This document shows positions 16,211-26,295 of a stretch of DNA of 33,378 bases, piece by piece. The notes below the pieces were generated by a model. That model was not told the origin of the DNA. It was given only the letters and a program-made list of their open reading frames with translations, and did no database searches. The first letter of the stretch is position 1; each line of letters opens with the position of its first letter. The stretch is from Cellulosilyticum sp. (GTDB lineage: Bacteria > Bacillota > Clostridia > Lachnospirales > Cellulosilyticaceae), in NCBI GenBank assembly GCA_015058045.1, contig SVDC01000043.1, positions 1 through 33,378 on the forward strand, in the 5' to 3' direction. A program made the position numbers and the translations under genes.

Positions 16211-16239
16211 ATAATACACTAACAATTTATAACTGTCAA
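16211..16239 (-). promoter_or_regulatory. Sigma-A promoter of the 5S/tRNA-Gly unit
   Basis: Minus-strand TTGACA (16239-16234), a 17-bp spacer ending TTAGTG, and TATTAT (16216-16211), with A-tracts upstream (16241-16260). With the terminator at 16448-16486 this accounts for what can be read in the 16179-16497 gap; 16260-16440 shows nothing else. Confidence 0.9.
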
Positions 16240-16447
16240 CATCTTTTTTCTTTTTTTATGTCTTCTTTGTTCCAATGCTACTTTATGCCTGCCTCTATAT
16301 TTTGCCTCTGCTATTTCATCTATATTATTATACACCTCTATCTGCTCCTAAAGCCTCTGTATTAGCTCATATTTAACCAAACTATATCCCCCTATATCGG
16401 CTAGTTTTGGATTACCTATCTCCATTCTTCCTTTTTGTGTATTAAAA

Positions 16448-16486
16448 TAGAGCATGTATACACTATTAATATGCGTACATGCTCTA
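16448..16486 (-). terminator. Terminator of the maltodextrin locus
   Basis: An 11-bp stem (TAGAGCATGTA with TACATGCTCTA), loop of about 17 nt, then TTTTAAT on the minus strand, 12 bp after the GH13 stop codon. Confidence 0.75.
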
Positions 16487-16497
16487 CTTTATACTAT

Positions 16498-18261
16498 TTA
16501 TAGTCTAACGACCAATATACCTCCTGATTCAAGCTGATCCTCTTTATAGAGATGAGATAATAATATTTCTCCTTTTACTGAAACCTCGACAGACTCTCTA
16601 TCACAGTTTAATATAACAGCTATTTTCTTAGAATCATAATCATCTATCTTTATGTACTCTAAAACTCTATCATTATTAATCTCATTGGTAAAATGGAAAT
16701 TACGACTTCTAAACAAGTCTTCCTCTTTTCTAAGCTTAGTTAGACTTTTTACAAATGCTAAATGCTCCTCATACATTCCTGCTTCTATCTCTTTCCAAGG
16801 CATACATCTTCTACAATCTGGATCATATCCTCCTTGAAGTAATACTTCTGTACCATAGAAAATGCAAGGACTTCCAGGCATAGTAAACAGAACTGTTAGT
16901 TGCTGATAGACTTTATTGATATCTGGTGTCTTTGTACTCAACCTTATCGTATCATGTGAATCTAACAAGTTAAATAAAACATCATTATTCTGCTGCATAT
17001 AAAGGGTATAGCATCTATTAATATCCTCTTCAAAATCGCTTTTTGTATAGCTTTCTTCTAACCAGAAATCAGAGATTGCATTACCTAATGGATAGTTCAT
17101 AACCGCATCAAATTCATCTCCACGTAACCAGTTTATCGAATCATTCCACACTTCACCTAAAATATATATATCAGGATTTAGCTCTTTCATACGTATTCTT
17201 AGCTCTTTGCAAAAGCGATGAGATACCTCATTAGCTACATCAAGTCGAATGCCATCTATACCATACTCTTTTACCCAATACTCACAAATATCAATAATAT
17301 GCTTTCTCACTTTTGGATTGCTGGTATTTAGCTTAGGCATTTTATCATTGAAAGCAAAACTATAATACTTGCCTGCTTTTGTATTCCAGCTATTAGGGTC
17401 AAATGGCCATTCATTAACCATAAACCAATCATAGTATGGTGAATCTGGCCCATTCTTTATAACATCTTTCCACTCTTTTGCCTCACGACCTGTATGATTA
17501 AATACGCCATCTAACATGACTTTAATACCAAGTTCATGTGCTTTATCTACCAGTTCACACATAGTCTTCTTATCACCAAAATGTGGATCAATGCTTAAGT
17601 AATCAATCGTATCGTATTTATGTGTACTTGGACTTTCATTAATAGGTGTTAAATAAATACCTGAAATATTTAATGCCTTTAAATAAGGAAGTTTGTTTAT
17701 AATGCCTCTTAAGTCTCCCCCATAAAACTGGTTATTCTTCACCTCATCCATTGGTCCTGCCCAAGGTAATACATTTCGGGGATCTAAGCTTGAATCTCCA
17801 TTACAAAATCTCTCAGGGAAAATTTGATACCAGATTGTCTCATTTACCCATTTAGGTACTTCATTAATATCTACCTCATTCATCCAAGGAAATACAAAAC
17901 AGCCTGGTTCATGATGTAATCCTTCTAATTCTTCTTTACTACATAATTTGTCCTCAAAATAATAGTAGGTTTCTCCTTCTACTGTAATGAGTTCAAAGAA
18001 ATAACGGCATCTTTTAAATTCTGGTTGTACTGTAGTTGTCCACCACAAATTATATTTTAAATTCTTCTTATAGATAATTTCTTCTCTTTTTCCTTCCCAA
18101 CGATTTTCTGAACCTAGAATACCATTTACAAAAGGATCCCCATAATGTAAAAATACTTGTTTCACTTCATAGCCTGTTTTCAAGTTAATAATTAAGTCTT
18201 GTTTATTTAAAGGATAGCAATAGTTATCTGAACTTCTATGATATACACTCTGGAACTTCAC
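16498..18261 (-). CDS. Neopullulanase/maltogenic-amylase-type GH13 enzyme
   Basis: The 587-aa protein lacks a signal peptide, so it acts inside the cell on imported maltodextrins. Residues 1 to about 125 form a CBM34-like N-terminal domain, as in GH13_20 cyclomaltodextrinases. The barrel carries the GH13 regions: DGVFNH (251-256), nucleophile Asp341 (GIRLDVANEVSH), acid/base Glu370 (ILGEVW) and Asp437 (LLDSHDT). The length is normal for the group. The stop is followed by the locus terminator, so this is the last gene of the maltodextrin cluster. Expected reactions are hydrolysis of alpha-1,4 and probably some alpha-1,6 links in maltodextrins, cyclodextrins or pullulan fragments; the exact specificity cannot be read from sequence. 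Confidence 0.92.
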   Translation of the reverse strand: MKFQSVYHRSSDNYCYPLNKQDLIINLKTGYEVKQVFLHYGDPFVNGILGSENRWEGKREEIIYKKNLKYNLWWTTTVQPEFKRCRYFFELITVEGETYYYFEDKLCSKEELEGLHHEPGCFVFPWMNEVDINEVPKWVNETIWYQIFPERFCNGDSSLDPRNVLPWAGPMDEVKNNQFYGGDLRGIINKLPYLKALNISGIYLTPINESPSTHKYDTIDYLSIDPHFGDKKTMCELVDKAHELGIKVMLDGVFNHTGREAKEWKDVIKNGPDSPYYDWFMVNEWPFDPNSWNTKAGKYYSFAFNDKMPKLNTSNPKVRKHIIDICEYWVKEYGIDGIRLDVANEVSHRFCKELRIRMKELNPDIYILGEVWNDSINWLRGDEFDAVMNYPLGNAISDFWLEESYTKSDFEEDINRCYTLYMQQNNDVLFNLLDSHDTIRLSTKTPDINKVYQQLTVLFTMPGSPCIFYGTEVLLQGGYDPDCRRCMPWKEIEAGMYEEHLAFVKSLTKLRKEEDLFRSRNFHFTNEINNDRVLEYIKIDDYDSKKIAVILNCDRESVEVSVKGEILLSHLYKEDQLESGGILVVRL

Positions 18262-18424
18262 TTATCTTCCTCCTTACATTATGCCCCTATAATATTCTAT
18301 TCAACGCACTCAAATATCACCTTAACTATGTCCTACCTTATTTCTCTTGTGACTATATTTCCTCTTACAGTGTGAATATTATATAGATAAATAATACTTT
18401 TATCACTTCTTCATCATCTATTAA

Positions 18425-20359
18425 CTACGCTTTAAAAAGTACCATAGCTGTTCTGCCTTCTATTTCTACTTCACTACCTTCAATAGTTTCTATAATATCC
18501 ACTCCCGCTCTCTTACCATTAACAACTACTTTCCAATTGCCCTCAGGTAATTGAACTTTATATCCCTCTACATTTCCATTAAATAAAACTGCAATTGTTC
18601 CCCATTCATCATTACCAGCATGATGATTTAATGTATAACCTATAACTCTTTCCGTAGGTATCTCTAAAAATCTTAGCTTCTCACTAATTTCTCTTGTTGT
18701 TTGCATTCTAAATGCAGGATGTTTCTTTCTAAGTTCAATAAGTCCTTTATAATACTCATAAACCTCTTTAAATTGTGCTTTTCTTTTCCAATCTAATTGA
18801 TTAACTAAATCTCCTGATTTATAGCTATTCTCATCTCCACCTTTAGTTCGAGCAAACTCCGCACCTGCATGAATAAATGGTACGCCTTGCGATGTTAAAA
18901 CAATAGCATTTGCAAGCTTTTGCATTTTAACTTTTTCTTCTAAACTTGCATCCTCCATACTTACCTCAATTTTATCCCATAATGTAAGATTATCATGTGC
19001 AGATGCATAGTTAATGGTCTGACTAGGACTACAAGCATATGGTGCATCAGAATAATTTACCTTTGCATAATTAATTTGAGGATGTCTTGTTGCTGCAACA
19101 ATTCCAAACTTTACAGATTCCTCGGTATCTACTCCGTCATTAATAAAACCTTTTTGTTCAGCTTCAAATACATGACCTCTAATACCATCTCTTAAATCAT
19201 CATTAAATACACCTATATGTCTAAATTGTGGTGCATTCACTTTAACAGCTCTTTGACTTTCGTCAATGCCACAAGGTCCTCCTGCCCATCCTTCTCCATA
19301 TAAAATGATATTAGGATTAATCTTACTTAGTTCTTGATGTATGTAATTCATAGTTTGTATATCTAAAATACCCATTAAATCAAATCTAAATCCATCTATT
19401 TTATACTCTTTAGCCCAGTATATTAAAGAATCCGCAATCATTTTACGTACCATATGTCTTTCAGATGCAATTTCATTGCCACATGCTGATCCATTATAGA
19501 AACGGCCTATACCATTAGTCCTATAATAATAATTAGGTACTAATTTATTAAGTGGTGAATCTTCACTATATGCTGTATGATTATAAACTACATCCATAAT
19601 AACACCTAAGCCCTGTTCATGAAGTGCCATAATTGCTTGTTTAAATTCTTTAATTCTCACTTCTCCATGGTATGGATCTGTAGAATAAGAACCTTCTGGA
19701 ATATTATAATTAAGAGGATCATATCCCCAGTTATACTCTGTGCTCTTTGTTTCATCCACTGTTAAATAATCATAGCAAGGCATAAGCTGTACATGAGTAA
19801 CTCCTAATTCCTTGATATGATCTATTCCTGTTGTCATGCCATCCTTACTTTTTGTTCCATTCTCTGTAAATGCCAGATATTTTCCTTTATGCTTTATATT
19901 GCCGTAGTCGTCTATTGATAAATCTCTAATATGAACTTCATAAATAATAGCATCTGTTGCCTTTTTTACTATATCTATGCTATGTGTATCCCAACCTTCT
20001 GGATTTGTCTCAGCAAGATCAATAATCATACCTCTATTTCCATTTACCCCACATGCTTTTGCATAGGGATCTACTACTTCATAAGTTGATTCTCCCCTAC
20101 ATACTTTATAGGTATAGTAAACACCTTTTAAGTCTCTATGTACACTAATACTCCAAATACCCTTTGCATATAAGTTCATAGGTATTTCTTCTAACTTAGT
20201 ATCCCCATCCCCACTTGAATAAAGGACTAAGCTTACACTGGCTGCCTTCGGGCTCCAAACCTTAAAAAGAGAGACCTGTGCGTTATATGATACACCCAGG
20301 TCACTTCCATGATAATTATATTTACGATTAAATGCTCTTGACTTAATTAGCCCTTTCAT
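18425..20359 (-). CDS. pulA: Type I pullulanase (debranching enzyme)
   Basis: The 644-aa protein without signal peptide has an N-terminal CBM48 domain (about 20-110) and a GH13_14 barrel. The pullulanase signature YNWGYDP is at 209-215. Catalytic residues are Asp327 (GFRFDLMG), Glu356 (LYGEGW) and Asp456 (ASAHDN). Type I pullulanases cut the alpha-1,6 branches of pullulan, glycogen or limit dextrins. Being intracellular, it would debranch imported oligosaccharides before phosphorylase and glucanotransferase act. It lies 60 bp after the chemoreceptor gene and 163 bp before the GH13_20-type gene, all on one strand, with no terminator seen between them. Confidence 0.94.
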   Translation of the reverse strand: MKGLIKSRAFNRKYNYHGSDLGVSYNAQVSLFKVWSPKAASVSLVLYSSGDGDTKLEEIPMNLYAKGIWSISVHRDLKGVYYTYKVCRGESTYEVVDPYAKACGVNGNRGMIIDLAETNPEGWDTHSIDIVKKATDAIIYEVHIRDLSIDDYGNIKHKGKYLAFTENGTKSKDGMTTGIDHIKELGVTHVQLMPCYDYLTVDETKSTEYNWGYDPLNYNIPEGSYSTDPYHGEVRIKEFKQAIMALHEQGLGVIMDVVYNHTAYSEDSPLNKLVPNYYYRTNGIGRFYNGSACGNEIASERHMVRKMIADSLIYWAKEYKIDGFRFDLMGILDIQTMNYIHQELSKINPNIILYGEGWAGGPCGIDESQRAVKVNAPQFRHIGVFNDDLRDGIRGHVFEAEQKGFINDGVDTEESVKFGIVAATRHPQINYAKVNYSDAPYACSPSQTINYASAHDNLTLWDKIEVSMEDASLEEKVKMQKLANAIVLTSQGVPFIHAGAEFARTKGGDENSYKSGDLVNQLDWKRKAQFKEVYEYYKGLIELRKKHPAFRMQTTREISEKLRFLEIPTERVIGYTLNHHAGNDEWGTIAVLFNGNVEGYKVQLPEGNWKVVVNGKRAGVDIIETIEGSEVEIEGRTAMVLFKA

Positions 20360-20419
20360 AAGTAACCCTCTCTTTTTCTATTTTTTGCCTTTTTCTTATT
20401 GTTATTTTTATGTATAATG

Positions 20420-22435
20420 CTATATCCCATTATCTATTGTTCTATCACATTGATAACATGCTTCTAAACTTGTTACAACTTGTAATAGTTGCATAGATAA
20501 TTTACTAATTCTATCTGCTGCTTCAACTTGTTCTATAGTTTCTGCATTGACCTCTTCTATAATACATGCGAATTCTTCTGCAATTTGCATGATATCTTTT
20601 AACTTCTGCTCAATATTTTGCTTCTTCTGTGATACTGTTAAAATAAGAGCATTTGCTTCATTAATTTGTCCATCGATTCCGTTCATCTTATGATATATAT
20701 TTGAAAAAGTATCATTTACTGTATCTACTAGTGGTAATTGTTTATTAAATACGCTTACCGCTTCAGATACTTTTGTTAAAGTAGCTTTTCTCTTTTCTTC
20801 AATAATCTCTACTACCCCTACAATTTGCTTAATAGCTTCTTCTGTTTCTATAGAAAGCTTCCTTACTTCTTCTGCGACTACCATAAACCCTTTACCATGT
20901 TCTCCAGCTCTTACTGACTCTATAGAAGCATTAATCGCTAATAAATTCGTTTGTTTATTAATGCCCTGAATCATCTCTAATATCTTATTGATACTTTCCG
21001 TTTCATCTCCCAGTTCCTGTACTGATTCTGAAATTTCACTACTTATTTGTATGTTTCTCTCAGATTGATTATACAGTTCTGCAAGCTTACCTCTTGTCTC
21101 TTCGCTAACATTCATTGTTTGTCTAGAGTTGACTCGAATCTTTTCAATAATATCATTGACACAATTAACGTGCTGTGATAAATCTCCCATGAGGCTCACT
21201 GCTTCTTCCATAGCATCTCGTTGCCTTAATGTGCCTTGCGTGATAGTTTCTGTTGTCTCGCTTATACCAACTGCTGATTGATTAGTTGTTTCTGCTTGTT
21301 GTTTAAGTTCATTGGTATTTGCTTTTGCTATAGCCATTACATTTTGACTTGTACGAATCATTTGCGCTAATGACTGAATCATGTTAACAAATCCATTAAC
21401 TAATTGTTCTATTTCTATATTGCTTGCCTTAATAGCTTTGGTAATTTGATTACCTATTTCTAAATTTCCATCTTGAACCTTTTTCATATAAATAGCCATA
21501 CTAGTAATTGGTTTGGTAATCCTTCTTCCAATTACAATACTTAATATAGCCGTACAAACAATTAAAAATCCTAATGCAACTACAATTGCTTTACATGACT
21601 TATTGAATCCCATCATTAAACTAGATATAGGTGCAACACTAATTGCTTTCCATCCATTACTTAGCTCAATCATACTGACCATATTATTATCTATTGTCTC
21701 ACCATTTGCCCCAACATCTAATGAAGCAATTTGGTTTAATAGCGCACTCTCAATTTCTACCTCAGGTGCTGCACTTGTAATAATTTCATTATTTTCATCT
21801 ACAACAACAATAGACATACATGTCTCTACATTTGCTAACTGCAATAGTTTGGTCAGCTTCTCTAAGTCCATCATCAATACAATATAGCCCCTATTATTTG
21901 TAGCTGATCTTCTAGATAAGTATACCCTTGTTTCTTGGTCATCTCTTGTATAAAACCAGTTACATGATGTACTTGCTTGTTCTTGTAGCTCTATATAAGC
22001 ATCGCTTGCTTCAAAGGCTTTAATATCAAAGGTATCTTTTATTTTAACATTCTTATAACAGATTTCACCATTACTACAAACATAAACACCAGATATCATA
22101 TCTTGTGTATTCATAATAGATAGTACTTTAGTATCTATATTACCTCGTAACTTAGATTGTTCAGCTGCATCTAAGGTATGATAGCGAGAGATTGCACTTT
22201 TTACGTGTTCTGAGCCTAATATATCTCCTATAGCGCCTCTCGCTATCTCAACATACTCATTTATATTATAATCTAGCTGCTCTACAATCTGTTGTGTATA
22301 AACACTAACCAATTGTTTAGTACTATTAGTAGTAAATACAATACTCATGAACATAATAATTATTGCAGGTATAATACTAATCAGTAAGAATATCGCTACA
22401 AGTTTTGTCTGAAGTTTACCTTTTGTACGTTTCAT
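20420..22435 (-). CDS. Methyl-accepting chemotaxis protein
   Basis: The 671-aa receptor has membrane helices at about 11-33 and 281-303, an extracytoplasmic sensor of about 245 residues that looks like a dCache domain, a HAMP segment (304 to about 358) and a long cytoplasmic coiled coil. The signalling tip is around 500-535 ([17 protein letters not shown], then VVAEEVRKL). The tip is the standard one that binds CheA and CheW. The start follows AGGGGG. The gene sits between the maltodextrin permease genes and pullulanase, so the ligand may be a maltodextrin or the loaded binding protein; this is inferred from context only. Motility genes are not in the window. Confidence 0.95.
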   Translation of the reverse strand: MKRTKGKLQTKLVAIFLLISIIPAIIIMFMSIVFTTNSTKQLVSVYTQQIVEQLDYNINEYVEIARGAIGDILGSEHVKSAISRYHTLDAAEQSKLRGNIDTKVLSIMNTQDMISGVYVCSNGEICYKNVKIKDTFDIKAFEASDAYIELQEQASTSCNWFYTRDDQETRVYLSRRSATNNRGYIVLMMDLEKLTKLLQLANVETCMSIVVVDENNEIITSAAPEVEIESALLNQIASLDVGANGETIDNNMVSMIELSNGWKAISVAPISSLMMGFNKSCKAIVVALGFLIVCTAILSIVIGRRITKPITSMAIYMKKVQDGNLEIGNQITKAIKASNIEIEQLVNGFVNMIQSLAQMIRTSQNVMAIAKANTNELKQQAETTNQSAVGISETTETITQGTLRQRDAMEEAVSLMGDLSQHVNCVNDIIEKIRVNSRQTMNVSEETRGKLAELYNQSERNIQISSEISESVQELGDETESINKILEMIQGINKQTNLLAINASIESVRAGEHGKGFMVVAEEVRKLSIETEEAIKQIVGVVEIIEEKRKATLTKVSEAVSVFNKQLPLVDTVNDTFSNIYHKMNGIDGQINEANALILTVSQKKQNIEQKLKDIMQIAEEFACIIEEVNAETIEQVEAADRISKLSMQLLQVVTSLEACYQCDRTIDNGI

Positions 22436-22455
22436 TTAAACTTCCCCCTAACTCA

Positions 22456-22481
22456 ATAATATTACCTGCTGATAATATTAT
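22456..22481 (-). other. Intercistronic hairpin between malG and the receptor
   Basis: ATAATATTA/TAATATTAT form a 9-bp AT-only stem with an 8-nt loop in the 49-bp space between the two genes. It is too weak for a terminator and has no T-tract; it may affect mRNA stability. Confidence 0.3.
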
Positions 22482-22484
22482 CCT

Positions 22485-23336
22485 CTATTTAATAGAACCG
22501 CCTGTAATACCTGATACATAGTATTTTTGTAACCAAATGAATAAGATTGTAATTGGAATAGCAATACATACGCTACCTGCTGCAAACATAGTAAAGTATT
22601 GTTCTATATTCTCTTTCTCAGTTAAGTACCAAAGACCAATAGCTACAGTGTACTTTTCATAGTTATCTCCCATGATCATCTTTGCCATGATAAAATCCAT
22701 CCATGGTGAGATAAATGCTTGAAGTGCAGTATAAACTAAAATTGGTTTTGATAATGGTAAAATAATTCTAGTAAATACTTGTGCGTTGTTAGCACCATCT
22801 ATACGTGCAGCTTCATCAATTTCTCTAGAAATTGTATCAAAGAAACCTTTAGCAATATAGAAGGTAGTTGCAGCACCAGCTGAATAAATTAATACTAATG
22901 CAAATAAGCTTTGTGTTAAACCAAATGCTTTCAATACATAGTAAATAGCAATCATAGACATAAAGCCTGGGAACATTCCTAATACCAGTGCAACATTCAT
23001 ATAAGTCTTTCTTAGTCTAAAACGTAATCTAGACATAACATAAGCTACAGATACATTAATAAAGGTACTTAATAAGCAGCTTCCTGTTGCCACAAGAAAA
23101 GTATTTAGGAACCAACGTTTAAAGTTAAAGATTTTATTTGTAAATAAATTAATATAGTTATCAAATGTATATGTTTTTGGAATGAAATAAGGTACATTTG
23201 CTGTTCCTTCTGCTCTAAATGAGGTAAGAACAATCCAAATAATTGGCAGTAACCATATAACACCTAGTACAGCTAAAATAACATATACCAATGTATTGCT
23301 TGCTTTTTTTCTAGCTTTCATTGACATTGTACTCAT
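22485..23336 (-). CDS. malG: Maltodextrin ABC transporter permease, MalG type
   Basis: The 283-aa permease has six membrane helices and the cytoplasmic EAA loop that docks the ATPase (EIDEAARIDGANNAQVFTRI, about residues 176-195). The C-terminus ends GITGGSIK, typical of MalG. It pairs with the MalF-type permease encoded upstream; the start codon shares one base with the MalF stop, and its ribosome site (GAGGAGG) lies inside the end of that gene. No ATPase gene is present in the locus, as is common in Gram-positive bacteria that share one MsmK-like ATPase between sugar transporters. Confidence 0.93.
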   Translation of the reverse strand: MSTMSMKARKKASNTLVYVILAVLGVIWLLPIIWIVLTSFRAEGTANVPYFIPKTYTFDNYINLFTNKIFNFKRWFLNTFLVATGSCLLSTFINVSVAYVMSRLRFRLRKTYMNVALVLGMFPGFMSMIAIYYVLKAFGLTQSLFALVLIYSAGAATTFYIAKGFFDTISREIDEAARIDGANNAQVFTRIILPLSKPILVYTALQAFISPWMDFIMAKMIMGDNYEKYTVAIGLWYLTEKENIEQYFTMFAAGSVCIAIPITILFIWLQKYYVSGITGGSIK

Positions 23337-24727
23337 TATTGGAAGTCCTCCTCACTCTTTGATGATGATGTTAGATTGAATGTTACAAGTGAAATAATAA
23401 CTGAAATCACAAATACTGCAATACCAATTACAGATGCTCTACTGTAATCTTTGTAGTTAACTGTTAATTTGTATAACCAAGTTACAAGTAAATCTGTCTT
23501 ACCTGCAAAGTAGTAATCTGTTGCTAGTGGTTCACCTTTAGTTAAGAAATAAATAACATTAAAGTTATTGATATTACCAATAAATTGTGTAATTAAATAT
23601 GGCGCTGTAACAAAGAATACATATGGCATTGTGATCTTCATAAAAGCTTTAATTGGTGATGCACCATCAATATCTGCAGCTTCATAAAGTTCTCTAGGAA
23701 TATTCATTAAGATACTTGAAGTAATCAGCATGGTATAAGGTACACCAAGCCAGAAGTTAACAATAAGAACCGTAATACGTGCATAGGTTGGTTTTGTTAG
23801 AAATGGAATAAATTCAGAAACAACTCCCCATCCAATTAACTCTCCATTTAAAGGACCATAGTCCATCAACATCTGACGAACAACTAATAGCGTAATAAAC
23901 TGTGGGACTGCCATTGTAATAACAAAGATAGTACGCCACATCTTTTTAAGTCGAATACCTTCTTTATTGATTAAAATAGCTAATACAATCCCACCAAAGT
24001 AACAGGTAACTGTAGCAAATACTGCCCAAATCAAAGTCCAACCTAATACTGGGAAGAAAGTATTGCTAAATGAAGATGCACTAAATAACATATCTTTAAA
24101 GTTTGCAAGCCCTACCCAATCGAATAATGCTCCAGGTGGTTGATGATCTTTATCGTAGTTTGTAAACGCAATAAGTACCATATAAATTAATGGTAAAACA
24201 GTAAACACTGTTACCATAATTAATGGAATACTCATTAAAGTCATATGGAATTTATTATCTGTTAAGTCTTTTATTTCTTCTTTTAAAGTAGGAATATGTT
24301 CTCCTGCCTGTACTAAATCTTGAACATGTTTTGCACTATAAAGGTTACTAACATATATAATCAGAAATACTGCTACTAACACAAGTGTACAAACACCATA
24401 AAGTAAGAAGAGCATTGAGTTATCACCTTGTGAAAGCACTTCTATACCTAGTGTTTCATCTAATACCCACCCCTGTGTTTGTGTACCCAGTGTAATGAGC
24501 CCCTTTAATTTTTGAATTCCCATCTTAGCTAAGAAATAAATAAAACCTATTTCACATCCTAGGTATATAAGTCCTTTTACAAACTGTTTTCTAGCTATAT
24601 TACCAAGGCCCATAATTAAAAATGATAATCTAGTAAATAAATCACCATTTTTAAATATTGTAAAAATATTTTCTCTGCTTTTTACCTTTTTAGTCTTGCC
24701 TTTTTTATTGATAGCTATTTCACTCAC
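23336..24727 (-). CDS. malF: Maltodextrin ABC transporter permease, MalF type
   Basis: The start is placed at a GTG at 24727, because an in-frame ATG at 24742 is immediately followed by GGGAGGG, the ribosome binding site 7 nt before the GTG. The 463-aa product begins (M)SEIAINKK. It has an N-terminal extension with extra hydrophobic segments (about 35-145) as in Gram-positive MalF/MalC proteins, then the permease core. The EAA loop reads ELYEAADIDGASPIKAFMKI. It forms the translocation pore with MalG. It is preceded by a strong hairpin in the gap after malE, which probably lowers its expression relative to the binding protein. Confidence 0.92.
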   Translation of the reverse strand: MSEIAINKKGKTKKVKSRENIFTIFKNGDLFTRLSFLIMGLGNIARKQFVKGLIYLGCEIGFIYFLAKMGIQKLKGLITLGTQTQGWVLDETLGIEVLSQGDNSMLFLLYGVCTLVLVAVFLIIYVSNLYSAKHVQDLVQAGEHIPTLKEEIKDLTDNKFHMTLMSIPLIMVTVFTVLPLIYMVLIAFTNYDKDHQPPGALFDWVGLANFKDMLFSASSFSNTFFPVLGWTLIWAVFATVTCYFGGIVLAILINKEGIRLKKMWRTIFVITMAVPQFITLLVVRQMLMDYGPLNGELIGWGVVSEFIPFLTKPTYARITVLIVNFWLGVPYTMLITSSILMNIPRELYEAADIDGASPIKAFMKITMPYVFFVTAPYLITQFIGNINNFNVIYFLTKGEPLATDYYFAGKTDLLVTWLYKLTVNYKDYSRASVIGIAVFVISVIISLVTFNLTSSSKSEEDFQ

Positions 24728-24755
24728 TAAGTTCCCTCCCATTCTACATATTTAA

Positions 24756-24800
24756 AAGATGCTACTCTAGAGTTAATGCCTTACTCCAGAGTAGCATCTT
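24756..24800 (-). terminator. malE-malF intercistronic hairpin (partial terminator)
   Basis: An 18-bp stem (AAGATGCTACTCTGGAGT with its complement, one G-T pair), loop of 9 nt, then TTTTAAAT on the minus strand. Its position between a binding protein and its permease suggests partial termination or protection of the malE mRNA. Confidence 0.65.
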
Positions 24801-24851
24801 ACCCTTTTTCCTCTATTACATCATTTAACTACTTATAGTAAACACCAAATC

Positions 24852-26183
24852 CTATTGTGCACCTTCAGTAATAGTAGCTACTAATGTATCAAGTTTTGCT
24901 TGATAATCAGCTTCTGTAATTGTTCCATCAAATGCTTCTTGAACGAATGCTTTAGTTGCATCCCAGAATTTACCCATTTGTGGAATAGCTGGCATAGCAT
25001 AAGCATAGTTAAGTTGAGCAAGTAATGCTGCTACAGCTGGATCTGATGTAACTTCTGCACTTTCAGAAAGTGCTTTAGACACAGGAACCCCACCTCTATC
25101 TTGGAATCTCTTAAGTTGGTTATCTTCATTTGTTAACCAATTTGCAAGAGCCATAGCTTCAAGAGGATATTTTGTATTAGATTTTACACAGTAAATTTTA
25201 AATCCAGCAAATGATGCCATGTGTTTTTCTTCGCCATTAAAATTAAGTGAAGGAAGTTCTGCTACACCAAAGTTATCTCCAAGAACACCTTTGTAAGTTT
25301 CTGTTTTCCAAGGACCAGCAACATAAGCTCCTAATGTACCAGCCTCAAATTGAGCTGCTGCTACAGTATCATCAAATGCTACTACACCTTGACCTTTTAA
25401 TGTACCAAGTAATTTAGCTACTTCTAAACCTTGTGCATTATTAAATGTTACTGTTTTAGCATCTGAACCATCTGCACCAAATAATTCACATCCATTTGAT
25501 AAGAAGAATGGTCCTGAATAATAAGCATTAGCAACATCCATTGCAAATGGTGTTACCCCATCTGCTAAATCTGCTGTAAGCATTGCATCTAATGATTTTA
25601 CTTGTTCTTCATTAAAGATTGCTTTGTTATAGAATAAGAAATATGTCTCAGACACACTTGGATATCCGTATAATTCACCTTCATATGTAGCAGCATTTAT
25701 TGCAGCATCAACTGATCTTTCTTTAATATCATCAGCATATTTTGTGTTTTTGTAAACAGCGCCTGATTGTACGAGTTCCCCTAATTGATCATGGGCAATA
25801 GCAAATACATCAGCTGCTGCTTCTGTATCTTTAAGTACCTCTGTTTTTGCTTGATCTTCACCATTTACGCGAACAGTAATATCCCATGCTACTTCTGGGT
25901 ATTCAGCTTTGAAAGCATCTACCATTTCATTTAACATTTGTTGGTCATCTTGTGATCCCCATACTACAAGTGATGCTTCTGTGTTTTGGAACATTGGTGC
26001 CTCAGCCGCTGCATTTTCTGCAGGGCTTTCTGCTGGACTTTCTGCAGCTGTGCTTTCTGCTGGTTTTTCAGATGCTGGAGCGTCTGCTGTTTTAGAAGCT
26101 TCTCCTCCACATCCTGCCATTGACATACCCATTGCGCTAACCATCATCATTGCCATTACTTTAGAGAATAATTTCCTTTTCAT
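24852..26183 (-). CDS. malE: Maltodextrin-binding lipoprotein, MalE type
   Basis: The 443-aa product has a lipoprotein signal peptide (KRK at 2-4, Met/Ala-rich core, SMAGC with Cys25 as the lipidation site), a low-complexity Ala/Ser/Pro/Glu linker (about 28-65), and an extracellular solute-binding domain of family 1 (from about 68: SLVVWGSQDDQQML). The C-terminal half has the usual AGPWKTETYK and FAGFKIYCVK segments. It is anchored outside the membrane and delivers maltodextrins to MalF/MalG. The ribosome site AGGAGGAG is strong. The preceding 112-bp gap carries an imperfect hairpin (about 26246-26275) without a T-tract. Confidence 0.93.
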   Translation of the reverse strand: MKRKLFSKVMAMMMVSAMGMSMAGCGGEASKTADAPASEKPAESTAAESPAESPAENAAAEAPMFQNTEASLVVWGSQDDQQMLNEMVDAFKAEYPEVAWDITVRVNGEDQAKTEVLKDTEAAADVFAIAHDQLGELVQSGAVYKNTKYADDIKERSVDAAINAATYEGELYGYPSVSETYFLFYNKAIFNEEQVKSLDAMLTADLADGVTPFAMDVANAYYSGPFFLSNGCELFGADGSDAKTVTFNNAQGLEVAKLLGTLKGQGVVAFDDTVAAAQFEAGTLGAYVAGPWKTETYKGVLGDNFGVAELPSLNFNGEEKHMASFAGFKIYCVKSNTKYPLEAMALANWLTNEDNQLKRFQDRGGVPVSKALSESAEVTSDPAVAALLAQLNYAYAMPAIPQMGKFWDATKAFVQEAFDGTITEADYQAKLDTLVATITEGAQ

Positions 26184-26295
26184 AAAAAAACTCCTCCTAA
26201 TATGTTTGATTGTGTTATCAACCTTTATATTTCAAATAGTTGCAGATAGGCACTAAATAAGTTCAATGCCTATTTACATGACATATTTGATTACA

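Noticed and set aside
16150..16365. Plus-strand open frame of 71 codons
   Set aside because: It overlaps the 5S rRNA 5' end and the 5S promoter, has no ribosome binding site and a low-complexity hydrophobic translation.
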